Positions 18,606 through 25,225 of a stretch of DNA of 33,582 nt are shown here, in pieces. The stretch's first letter is position 1. Each line of letters opens with the position of its first letter. The stretch covers positions 1 to 33,582 of the forward strand of contig JAKFXB010000038.1 of assembly GCA_021731585.1 (NCBI GenBank). Reading direction: 5' to 3'. Below the pieces are notes generated by a model. That model had not been told where the DNA came from. It saw nothing but the letters and a program-made list of their open reading frames with translations, and did no database searches. This DNA comes from Alphaproteobacteria bacterium. Its GTDB lineage: Bacteria; Pseudomonadota; Alphaproteobacteria; UBA9655. The position numbers and the translations under genes were made by a program.

Positions 18606-19711
18606 TAGCCCATCCTCCGCTCAAAATCAATGCGCGGATCAATAAAGGTATAGGAGAGGTCTCCCACAATATGGAGGAAAAGACCAAGTAAAGTAAAAAT
18701 ATAAAGCGTTCCAAAGACGACCGGGTAATCCCGGCTGATGGCAGAGTCAAAGCCCAAAAGCCCCAGACCATCAAGGGAGAAAATAACTTCGATCAAAAGC
18801 GAGCCGGAAAAGAAAATGCCAATGAGGGCTGCGGGCATGCCCGCAATGACAATCAACATGGCGTTGCGAAAAACATGGCCAAAGAGAACCCTGCGTTCTG
18901 TCAACCCTTTGGCTCGCGCCGTCACCACATATTGTTTGTTAATTTCTTCCAAAAATGAGTTCTTAGTCAAGAAGGTCAGGCTTGCAAAACCACTGATAAC
19001 CATCGCCGTGATGGGCAATACCATGTGCCATAAGTAGTTTAATACCTTATCGATCAACCCTAATTGATGCCAGTTATCGGACACCAAACCTCGTAGGGGA
19101 AAGATGGACCAAAAGCTCCCGCCTGCAAAAAGAACGATTAAAAGAATCGCAAAAAGAAATCCAGGGATCGCATAGCCCACAACCACAACGGCGCTGGTCC
19201 ATACATCAAAGGAGGTGCCATCATGCACCGCTTTACGAATTCCAAGCGGAATAGAGATCAGATAGACAAGAATGGTCGTCCATAACCCAATACTAATGGA
19301 AACAGGCATCTTTTCGATAATTAGCTCCATCACAGAGCGATCTTTGAAATAACTCTCCCCAAAGTTAAAGGTAAGATAGTTTTTCATCATCAAGAGAAAG
19401 CGTTCAAGGGGCGGCTTGTCAAAGCCAAACATTTTTTCAAGCTTGGCGATGAATTCTGGATCCAATCCCTGAGCGCCTCTATATTTACTCTCAGAGAAGT
19501 GGGTCTCTCCCATTTGCTCCAAAGCCTGAGTGCTCTCCATGCCCGAGCCCGAAATACGGGAAGTCGCATCCACATTATTGCCACGAATTTTGGCAATCAT
19601 TTGCTCAACGGGGCCGCCAGGCGCCGCTTGAATCACAAGAAAATTGATCACCATAATACCAAAGAGAGTGGGAATAATCAGCAATAAGCGGCGTAAAAAA
19701 TAGGCCAACAT
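18605..19711 (-). CDS. yejB: peptide ABC transporter permease YejB
   Basis: This second permease half of the Yej importer is of OppB type. The 368-residue protein starts with the classical N-terminal helix of these permeases ([20 protein letters not shown]) followed by [12 protein letters not shown] periplasmic segment (about 45-115) precedes the transmembrane domain ([19 protein letters not shown] onwards). The EAA loop reads [20 protein letters not shown] and is followed by VFRNAML. It ends [17 protein letters not shown], a typical OppB/YejB ending. It lies 8 nt after yejA and overlaps yejE by one base. Confidence 0.95.
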   Translation of the reverse strand: MLAYFLRRLLLIIPTLFGIMVINFLVIQAAPGGPVEQMIAKIRGNNVDATSRISGSGMESTQALEQMGETHFSESKYRGAQGLDPEFIAKLEKMFGFDKPPLERFLLMMKNYLTFNFGESYFKDRSVMELIIEKMPVSISIGLWTTILVYLISIPLGIRKAVHDGTSFDVWTSAVVVVGYAIPGFLFAILLIVLFAGGSFWSIFPLRGLVSDNWHQLGLIDKVLNYLWHMVLPITAMVISGFASLTFLTKNSFLEEINKQYVVTARAKGLTERRVLFGHVFRNAMLIVIAGMPAALIGIFFSGSLLIEVIFSLDGLGLLGFDSAISRDYPVVFGTLYIFTLLGLFLHIVGDLSYTFIDPRIDFERRMG

Positions 19712-19719
19712 TTATAGAG

Positions 19720-21645
19720 TTACCTTTTTAACTTGGCTTCTAAAGCCGGATCCACCCACCAAGCACTGAAACCAACCCCATCTTTGGGTGCTTTCGCCGG
19801 GTGTCCAAATTTATTCCAATAGGCAAAGCGGGAAGTTTTACCATACCATCCGGGAATTCCATAATATCCCCATAATAACACCCGATCCAAGGCATGAACA
19901 TGGGTTTCAAGGGTGGGCCGATCCTGTGAGTCTAAAAGAAGGGCTACTAGCTTGTCCACAACGGGATTTTTGATTCCTGCATAATTGCGTCCTCCAGGAA
20001 TGTCAGCATAGGTTGACACCCAAAAGTCGCGCTGTTCATTTCCTGGAGTTTCCGACTCCAGAATGGAGGTCGATATCATGTCATAATCAAAGCTTTGAAT
20101 TCTTTCTATATATTGAGACGGCGTGACAGTCCGAATGGTCATGTTTACACCCAATGAGTTCAAATTCCGTTGAAGGGCCAAAGCAACCCGTTCATAGTTA
20201 GGATCACTCAGCAAAAGTTCAAAGGTAAAAGGCTCTCCCGTCTTTTGATTAACGCGCTGGCCATTCTTAATCACCCATCCCGCCTCTTCCAAAAGCTTAT
20301 TCGCTTTCTCAATAAGACGACGATCTTGTCCTGAGCCGTTTGAAACAGGCAATTTAAATTCTTTCGTAAAAAGTTCTGCAGGAAGCTGGTCTTTAAAAGG
20401 CTCAAGGAGAGCAAGCTCTTCCCCTTGAGGCAGGCCTGAGGAGGCCATATCCGAGTTATTAAAGTAACTCTGCGCCCTCACATAAGAATTGAAAAATAGA
20501 TTCTTATTAATCCATTCAAAATCAAAAGCCTCTGTTAAAGCTTGCCGCACTTTGGGATCTTTAAAAAGAGGTCTACGGGTATTGAACGCAAGCATTATCA
20601 TTCCAGCGGGAAGTTGATTAGGAGTTTCTTTTAAGATGATCTTGCCTTTCGTTACGGCAGGAATTTTATAGCCGCTAGCCCAGTTTTTAGCAATGTTCTC
20701 GAGGCGAAAATCATAAGCGCCTCCCTTAAACCCTTCAAACTGAACCGATTGATCCCTAAAATAGATGTAAGTAACATCAAAGTTATGCTGTCCTTTTTGG
20801 GAAGGCAGATTTTCTCCCCACCATCCCGGAATGCGCTCATAGGTTACTGTTTGCCCTGCTTGAAAATTCTTGACCTTATAGGGGCCACAGCCTACAGGAG
20901 GCATTAAATCAGCGGCTTCAAAATTATGTTTTGTATAATAGGCCTTAGAAATCACATATAATAATTGCCCCAAAATAGCAGGAAGCTCGCGATTACGATC
21001 GGTTGAGAAGAGAAAACGAACCTGATCCGGCCCCGCCTTTTCCACTTTCGTGACGTCCTTGTAATACTGGGCAAACAGAGGGATTCCCTTTTTTATGTGC
21101 ATATTAAAGGAAAAAATGACATCATCTACCGTGACTGGAGTCCCATCGGAAAACTTGGCATTTTTGTTAAGAGTAAAAGTGACACTTTTGTGATCAGGCG
21201 CAACTTCAACCTTTTCAGCTAAATACCCATAGAGAGAAAAAGGTTCATCCTGGGCAGTATCTAAAAGGGTACAATGAAGAAGCACAGCACCCGCTGCAGC
21301 ATCGCCTTTGATAACAAAAGGGTTGAAACTATCAAAACCGCCTGTGGTCGCTAATTTTACATTTCCCCCTTTAGGAGCCTCGGGGTTCACATAATCATAA
21401 TGGGTAAAGTTTGCCGGATACTTGAGGTCACCAAAGATAGCAATTCCATGGGTCGGTTGAGGTTGGGAAGCTGGTGTCGTTTCGGCGTATAAAGGTGACA
21501 ACAGAAAAGTCGTCATTGCGAGGAGGGACAGAGTCCTGACGAAGCAATCCATTTTCCTTCTAAATGTAAGAAGCATACTCTTGATCGCCACGCCCTCTTC
21601 GAGGGCTCGCGATGACGATTTTATATTTGCGGAATTGAAACGCAT
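19720..21645 (-). CDS. yejA: peptide ABC transporter substrate-binding protein YejA, with palindrome-derived N-terminus
   Basis: This periplasmic SBP_bac_5-family protein delivers peptides to YejBE. The mature part is ordinary: HGIAIFGDLKYPANFTHYDYVNPEAPKGG is the expected YejA opening (quoted here only as a landmark: start HGIAIFGDLKYP), later MPPVGCGPYKVK and AFNTRRPLFKDPKVRQAL. The N-terminus is odd. The frame is open to a TTG (21651), but ATG 21645 follows AAGGA and the cytochrome stop by 2 nt. From it, about 30 residues precede the hydrophobic core MDCFVRTLSLLAMTTFLL, with a likely cleavage after SPLYA. Residues about 10-23 and 33-47 are translations of two palindromic elements (listed separately), so the signal peptide itself is partly made of repeat DNA. 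Confidence 0.94.
   Translation of the reverse strand: MRFNSANIKSSSRALEEGVAIKSMLLTFRRKMDCFVRTLSLLAMTTFLLSPLYAETTPASQPQPTHGIAIFGDLKYPANFTHYDYVNPEAPKGGNVKLATTGGFDSFNPFVIKGDAAAGAVLLHCTLLDTAQDEPFSLYGYLAEKVEVAPDHKSVTFTLNKNAKFSDGTPVTVDDVIFSFNMHIKKGIPLFAQYYKDVTKVEKAGPDQVRFLFSTDRNRELPAILGQLLYVISKAYYTKHNFEAADLMPPVGCGPYKVKNFQAGQTVTYERIPGWWGENLPSQKGQHNFDVTYIYFRDQSVQFEGFKGGAYDFRLENIAKNWASGYKIPAVTKGKIILKETPNQLPAGMIMLAFNTRRPLFKDPKVRQALTEAFDFEWINKNLFFNSYVRAQSYFNNSDMASSGLPQGEELALLEPFKDQLPAELFTKEFKLPVSNGSGQDRRLIEKANKLLEEAGWVIKNGQRVNQKTGEPFTFELLLSDPNYERVALALQRNLNSLGVNMTIRTVTPSQYIERIQSFDYDMISTSILESETPGNEQRDFWVSTYADIPGGRNYAGIKNPVVDKLVALLLDSQDRPTLETHVHALDRVLLWGYYGIPGWYGKTSRFAYWNKFGHPAKAPKDGVGFSAWWVDPALEAKLKR
21511..21550 (+). 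repeat. palindromic element B inside the yejA signal peptide region
   Basis: Plus strand: CGTCATTGCGAGGAGG ... GACGAAGCAATCC, with inner arms GGAC (21526-21529) and GTCC (21533-21536) and outer arms ATTGC (21515-21519) and GCAAT (21544-21548). Read on the coding strand it gives MDCFVRTLSLLAMT of YejA. Its ends resemble the CGTCATTGCGAG...GAAGCAATCC palindromes dispersed in several intracellular bacteria; that resemblance is from memory. Confidence 0.7.
21580..21619 (-). repeat. palindromic element A inside the 5' end of yejA
   Basis: Minus strand: CGTCATCGCGAG, then CCCTCGAAGAGGG, then CGTGGCGATCAAG. The core GCCCTC-TTC-GAGGGC (21592-21606) is a perfect six-pair hairpin. Its head CGTCATCGCGAG matches 11 of 12 bases of the head of element B, in opposite orientation, so the pair is bounded by 12-bp inverted repeats at 21511-21522 and 21606-21617. 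It encodes SSSRALEEGVAIKS of YejA. Confidence 0.7.
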
Positions 21646-21647
21646 TA

Positions 21648-22256
21648 TCAAGGTCCTTCCTTCTTAACATCATTTTTAGGTTCAGGTTCTTTTGAAGAGG
21701 GCGCAACTTCCTTAACTACCGGAAGTGGCATGGGGGAGTCACTTTGTTTCATCATATAAGCAATCAAATCGGCTCTTTCCTTATCGTCTTTAACACCCGC
21801 AAAGGACATTTTTGTCCCCGGCACGAAATCTCGAGGAGAGTACAGCCATTCGTTTAAGTCATCAAGAGTCCATGTGCCCCCTTTTTTCTCCAAGGCTGAA
21901 GAATAAGCATAACCTGGATGCTGTCCCTTAGGCGCTCCAACAACAGCATAAAGGTCCGGACCTATCCGATTGGGTCCTCCTTTTTCAATGGTATGGCAGC
22001 TAGTGCATTTTTTGAAAGCAGCTTCCCCTTGTTGCACATTAGCAGCCGCCAGAAGAGGCTCAATAGGCGCCGGCCCTTTTTTCGCCACTTCCACGGGCGC
22101 TCCTGAAGAGGAAGAAGACACTCCCGCAATTTTATAAACGTTTTCTTTAAGCATGTGAGGTTCAATAAGGTGATTTGAAATCAGATCCGCACCTTTAATG
22201 GTCAACAGGGCAATTAAAATGGCGGCGGCAATCTTGTTAAATTCAAAGCTGTCCAT
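21648..22256 (-). CDS. membrane-anchored c-type cytochrome (CycM-like)
   Basis: This is a class I cytochrome c, probably carrying electrons from the bc1 complex to a terminal oxidase at the periplasmic face of the membrane. The 202-residue protein has an uncleaved N-terminal anchor (FNKIAAAILIALLTIKGADL, about 6-25), a flexible Ser/Pro/Ala linker, then the haem domain: CTSCH at 84-88 with GPNRIGPDLYAVVG after it, and the likely distal ligand M150 in GTKMSFAG. The C-terminal 35 residues are Pro/Lys/Glu-rich. This is the usual alphaproteobacterial CycM/c552 layout. It is the first gene of a run with yejA-yejB-yejE-yejF and ends 2 nt before the yejA ATG; no functional tie to peptide import is known to me. 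Confidence 0.93.
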   Translation of the reverse strand: MDSFEFNKIAAAILIALLTIKGADLISNHLIEPHMLKENVYKIAGVSSSSSGAPVEVAKKGPAPIEPLLAAANVQQGEAAFKKCTSCHTIEKGGPNRIGPDLYAVVGAPKGQHPGYAYSSALEKKGGTWTLDDLNEWLYSPRDFVPGTKMSFAGVKDDKERADLIAYMMKQSDSPMPLPVVKEVAPSSKEPEPKNDVKKEGP

Positions 22257-22321
22257 TTTCCTGGTCTTTTTTGTCCTTCAAAATTGCCCTCACTATATCG
22301 TCCTTTGCTCAAAGATGATAG

Positions 22322-23089
22322 TCATTCTTCACGCATTTTCTGAGGTTTTTGGTATGACGCAAACAAAATCTGATAGGACGTTTGGGGGCGCATGTTATAA
22401 ATCTCCATCACCTTTTTAAAGGTTGAATGGGGAAGCGGACGATGGCCGGGTTGAGGCAAGCCCGCACCGATTTTTTTCAAACCGCGCAGAAATTCAAGAG
22501 CATCTGAAGGAGTCGTTGTAATCCATTCTTCTTCCACAGCACGACTGCCTGACAAAGGAAGCCATTCCTTCAATTGACCAAAGGGAATAAAATCTAAAAC
22601 ACCGCTTGGAGCCTCCACCAAAGCATGGGCCGTGCGCCATTCATGAAAACTGTTGTTGCCCAAAGCCGTAAGATATAGCCACCCTCCCGGCTTAAGGCAG
22701 GCAGCAAGTCGTGTGAGCGCAGCTTTTGGATCTTGAAACCAATGAAGGGCCAGATTTGAGACTATCAAGTCAAAGGACGCGGAAAAACACGGATACTCAG
22801 CATTGAGAACAAGGGACAACACCCTCTCATCCTGGTTTTTTTCCATAGCAATTTTAAGGATTGCATGGGAAAAATCACTTAAAACATATTGGGTACAATG
22901 GGAAAGCAAATGAGGTGTTAAGGCGCCTGTGCCACACCCCACCTCCAGGATTGAGCCTAAAGGCGCCTCTTTTTGTGCTAAAATTTTTGAGGCCAACCGC
23001 CCCGCCACAAAATTCTGAACAATCGCTTGTTGATCATAACTTGCCGCCGCACGAGAAAAAGCTTGGGATATTTTGAGGGACCGCGCCAC
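22322..23089 (-). CDS. BioC-type SAM-dependent methyltransferase (probable malonyl-ACP O-methyltransferase)
   Basis: BioC methylates malonyl-ACP so that the fatty-acid machinery can build the pimeloyl chain of biotin. The 255-residue protein opens with the BioC-like AFSRAAASYDQQA, then the class I SAM-binding motif EVGCGTGALT (49-58), the acidic-loop region LSDFSHAILKIA, and LIVSNLALHWFQDPKAALTRL followed by LKPGGWLYLT. The start is GTG, with AGGAG 7 nt upstream. No other biotin gene is in the window, so the role rests on family resemblance; a different small-molecule or protein methyltransferase (such as an NDUFAF5-like one) is possible. The left direct repeat of the toxin-antitoxin cassette lies 33 bp upstream of its start. 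Confidence 0.8.
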   Translation of the reverse strand: MARSLKISQAFSRAAASYDQQAIVQNFVAGRLASKILAQKEAPLGSILEVGCGTGALTPHLLSHCTQYVLSDFSHAILKIAMEKNQDERVLSLVLNAEYPCFSASFDLIVSNLALHWFQDPKAALTRLAACLKPGGWLYLTALGNNSFHEWRTAHALVEAPSGVLDFIPFGQLKEWLPLSGSRAVEEEWITTTPSDALEFLRGLKKIGAGLPQPGHRPLPHSTFKKVMEIYNMRPQTSYQILFASYQKPQKMREE

Positions 23090-23121
23090 ACCATCACTCC
23101 TGAATTAATTATAGGACAAGA

Positions 23122-23167
23122 GTATCTCTTTCTGTTCCTTTTTGAAAGGAGGAGATTGCAAAAGACC
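23122..23167 (+). repeat. left 46-bp direct repeat flanking the toxin-antitoxin genes
   Basis: It begins GTATCTCTTTCTGTTCC and ends GGAGATTGCAAAAGACC. It matches 23846-23891 in the same orientation at 42 of 46 positions (mismatches at 23125, 23145, 23159 and 23164). It contains a small internal hairpin CCTTT-TTG-AAAGG and a GGAGGAG stretch. Confidence 0.85.
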
Positions 23168-23173
23168 TTCACA

Positions 23174-23229
23174 CAACATTATATAATATATATTGTTGAC
23201 ATATGATAAAAATATATACATAATGTATA
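23174..23229 (+). promoter_or_regulatory. mazE-mazF promoter with two palindromic operator candidates
   Basis: TTGACA (23196-23201), a 17-bp spacer and CATAAT (23219-23224) form a strong sigma70-type promoter for the plus strand. A 25-bp near-palindrome (23174-23198, ends CAACA/TGTTG, one mismatched pair) runs into the -35 box. A perfect 15-bp palindrome, TATACAT-A-ATGTATA (23215-23229), covers the -10 box. Ribbon-helix-helix antitoxins commonly repress their own operon, so both are good operator candidates. Confidence 0.75.
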
Positions 23230-23259
23230 GTAGGAGTTTATGTTATAGAGGAAACACCA

Positions 23260-23490
23260 ATGCGTACCTTAAGCATTACAATTAGCGATGATTTATATAA
23301 TAATTTAAAGCATTCAATAGCTTCTCAAAAAATCAGCAAGTTTGTGAGCGAAGCTGTGGCTGAAAAGCTCAATCAAAAAAGAGAAGCTCTCTATCAAGCT
23401 TATCTCGAAGCCAGCCAAGACTCTCAGAGAGAGCAAGAGCTAAAAGATTGGGATATTCTAGGGATAGAATCCTGGGAACACGAGAAATAA
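23260..23490 (+). CDS. ribbon-helix-helix antitoxin, MazE-like
   Basis: This is the predicted DNA-binding antitoxin that neutralises the adjacent toxin. The 76-residue protein has an N-terminal ribbon-helix-helix fold: the beta strand RTLSITISDDLYNNLKHSI, then a helix SKFVSEAVAEKLNQKREALY. A highly charged C-terminal tail (about 46-76, EASQDSQREQELKDWD...) is the usual toxin-wrapping region. GAGGAAACACC precedes the ATG. The stop is 2 nt before the toxin ATG, so translation is coupled. CopG/MazE-type assignment comes from the fold pattern; the exact subfamily is uncertain. Confidence 0.85.
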   Translation: MRTLSITISDDLYNNLKHSIASQKISKFVSEAVAEKLNQKREALYQAYLEASQDSQREQELKDWDILGIESWEHEK

Positions 23491-23492
23491 AC

Positions 23493-23834
23493 ATGTTTAC
23501 GAGAAGCAAATTTAGAAGAGGCGCTGTCTATTGGGTCAATTTAGACCCTACCATCGGCTCTGAGATAAAAAAAACAAGACCCGGAGTTATTATTTCAAAT
23601 GATGGTCAAAATCTAGTGGGGCAGCGCGTCATTGTTGCTCCAGCGACTTCTGTTGTCAAAAAACTCTATCCTTTTGAAATACTAATCGATCTAAATGGGA
23701 AGAAATCAAAAGTTATGTTGGATCAAATCCGAACCGTCGATTGCCAACGACTGGGAGAAAAAATAGGAAAATTGACTTTGAAAGAAACAGAAGACTTAGA
23801 TCGCGCTCTTAAATTAGTTTTAAGTTTAGCTTAA
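23493..23834 (+). CDS. MazF/PemK-family mRNA interferase toxin
   Basis: MazF-type toxins cut mRNA at short sequence motifs and arrest growth when the antitoxin is lost. The protein from ATG 23493 has 113 residues; a longer frame to 23448 would overlap the antitoxin and has no support. Family hallmarks are the opening FRRGAVYWVNLDPTIGSEI, then KTRPGVIISND, VIVAPATS and the conserved SKVMLDQIRTVDCQRL with its Arg. The fold and length are complete, so the toxin is probably active. It ends 11 nt before the right direct repeat. The cleavage specificity cannot be read from the sequence. Confidence 0.93.
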   Translation: MFTRSKFRRGAVYWVNLDPTIGSEIKKTRPGVIISNDGQNLVGQRVIVAPATSVVKKLYPFEILIDLNGKKSKVMLDQIRTVDCQRLGEKIGKLTLKETEDLDRALKLVLSLA

Positions 23835-23845
23835 AAAATCGTAAG

Positions 23846-23891
23846 GTAGCTCTTTCTGTTCCTTTTTGGAAGGAGGAGATTGTAAAAAACC
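23846..23891 (+). repeat. right 46-bp direct repeat flanking the toxin-antitoxin genes
   Basis: This is the partner of 23122-23167, exactly 724 bp downstream in the same orientation, 42 of 46 identical. It lies between the toxin stop (23834) and the 3' end of the ATPase gene (23908). Its internal TTCC-TTTTT-GGAA can form a weak hairpin. Confidence 0.85.
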
Positions 23892-23907
23892 CAAAACTCA
23901 AACTTTG

Positions 23908-25044
23908 TCAGAAAGCCTTAAAATAAGGCACTATGTCTTCTATTCCTAAGGCAGAAACTTTGTCAGAAAGGTCAAAAACACCTTTATGAGGCGTGATAAT
24001 AAATATCTTGTCGAGCTTCAAAGCCTCTAAACTCGTCTTAATGGAAGCGGTGATCGTTGGTTTATCCGTCATTTTAATTTCAAATCCTAATTTCTGCCCC
24101 TGAAAATTTATCAAAAAATCCAGTTCAGCACCGCTGTGTTGCGCCCAAAAGTAAGCGTCTTCAAAGGAATCGAAGAGTTCATATAAATTTTCAATCACAA
24201 AACCTTCGAAGGAAAACCCTCGTTTTGGGTGGTTTTCAATATCATCCTCATGAATTTGAAGCAGCCTATGCAAAAGCCCCGTGTCCCTTATGAATACTTT
24301 CGGTGTTTTAACTTCCCTTTTCCCCATGTTGCTAAACCAAGGTTTTAATAAACGAATCATAAACGTCCCTTCAAGGGCATAGATATATTTTTTGACCGTC
24401 CTCTGATCAGCCCCTAGGGCATAGGCAAGCTCAGCATAATTTAGAATTTGACCATGATAATGAGCGAGCATTCGCCACAGTTTAGAGGTCAAAACAGGAT
24501 TAAAATCAAAACCAAGCATTGCAAGATCTCGCTCGAGGAATGTTTTAATGTATTCATCGCGCCACCTTCGAGAGGCTGTATAATCCTTTGCTAAATAAGA
24601 CTTCGGGAATCCTCCCACTTTCCAAAGGTGTTGCCAATCCGTAACCTCCTCCAAGGTAAAGGGGGTAATTTGGAGAAATCCAATTCGCCCAGCGAGGGTT
24701 TGACTTCCTTGAGAAATAAGATCCCTTGACGCGCTCCCGGTAATAAGGAAACATTTTTGAGGATCTTCATCAACAAGAACGCGGAGGTGTGAAAAAAGAT
24801 CAGGACGCAACTGAACTTCATCAATAATAATGAGCCCTGAAAGCCCACCCAAAGTTAAGAGAGGATCTTCAAGGCGCGCCAAATGAAGGGAATTTTCACA
24901 ATCAAAATAGTGATGCTCTCCCTTATCTGCGATAAGTTTTGCTAGAGTTGTTTTTCCACATTGGCGAGGTCCCAAAAGGCCACAAACCTGATGCACTTCA
25001 AACTCTTTCATGACTTTTTTGATCAGATCATGGCGTTGTATCAT
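23908..25044 (-). CDS. AAA-family ATPase with DUF4143 domain
   Basis: This is an ATP-binding protein of the widespread AAA_14/DUF4143 family, common in accessory regions and of unsettled function. The 378-residue protein has Walker A GPRQCGKT (25-32), Walker B LIIIDEVQ (71-78) and a LITGSASRDLIS sensor-like strand. A winged-helix segment follows (NYAELAYALGADQRTVKKYI). The C-terminal DUF4143 region includes VFIRDTGLLHRLL and the nuclease-fold-like HSGAELDFLINFQGQKLGFEIK, in which Asp, Glu and Lys have the PD-(D/E)xK spacing. Full length, no frameshift. It has its own promoter under a 13+13 bp palindrome and is convergent with the toxin gene. Catalytic nuclease activity is not established for this family. 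Confidence 0.9.
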   Translation of the reverse strand: MIQRHDLIKKVMKEFEVHQVCGLLGPRQCGKTTLAKLIADKGEHHYFDCENSLHLARLEDPLLTLGGLSGLIIIDEVQLRPDLFSHLRVLVDEDPQKCFLITGSASRDLISQGSQTLAGRIGFLQITPFTLEEVTDWQHLWKVGGFPKSYLAKDYTASRRWRDEYIKTFLERDLAMLGFDFNPVLTSKLWRMLAHYHGQILNYAELAYALGADQRTVKKYIYALEGTFMIRLLKPWFSNMGKREVKTPKVFIRDTGLLHRLLQIHEDDIENHPKRGFSFEGFVIENLYELFDSFEDAYFWAQHSGAELDFLINFQGQKLGFEIKMTDKPTITASIKTSLEALKLDKIFIITPHKGVFDLSDKVSALGIEDIVPYFKAF

Positions 25045-25070
25045 TCGACTTCCTCAATTATTATCACCAG

Positions 25071-25102
25071 GAAATTATGACATAGTGATGTCATAATTTC
25101 AA
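25071..25102 (-). promoter_or_regulatory. promoter of the AAA/DUF4143 gene overlaid by a perfect 13-bp palindrome
   Basis: GAAATTATGACAT (25071-25083) and ATGTCATAATTTC (25088-25100) are perfect complements around AGTG. On the minus strand TTGAAA (25102-25097), 17 bp, then CATAAT (25079-25074) fits a sigma70-type promoter with its spacer and -10 box entirely inside the palindrome. It ends 27 bp from the gene's start codon. A repressor bound here would block RNA polymerase; the gene's own winged-helix segment is a candidate. Confidence 0.75.
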
Positions 25103-25225
25103 TGTCCAAAGAATTTAGAGACCCCACAGAAAACAAAAAAAAATTTCCGTTGTTAACCTTTTAGTAATATGTTTTAGATTATCCATAACAGAATAATAGA
25201 AACAAAAATTAAGAAAGACCAACTC

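Noticed and set aside
23122-23891. insertion sequence or integron
   Set aside because: Direct repeats are present, but there is no transposase, integrase or long terminal inverted repeat in or beside the block.
25150-25170. possible CtrA site (TTAA-N7-GTAA) upstream of the transglycosylase
   Set aside because: The second half is imperfect, and such short AT-rich matches are expected often by chance here.
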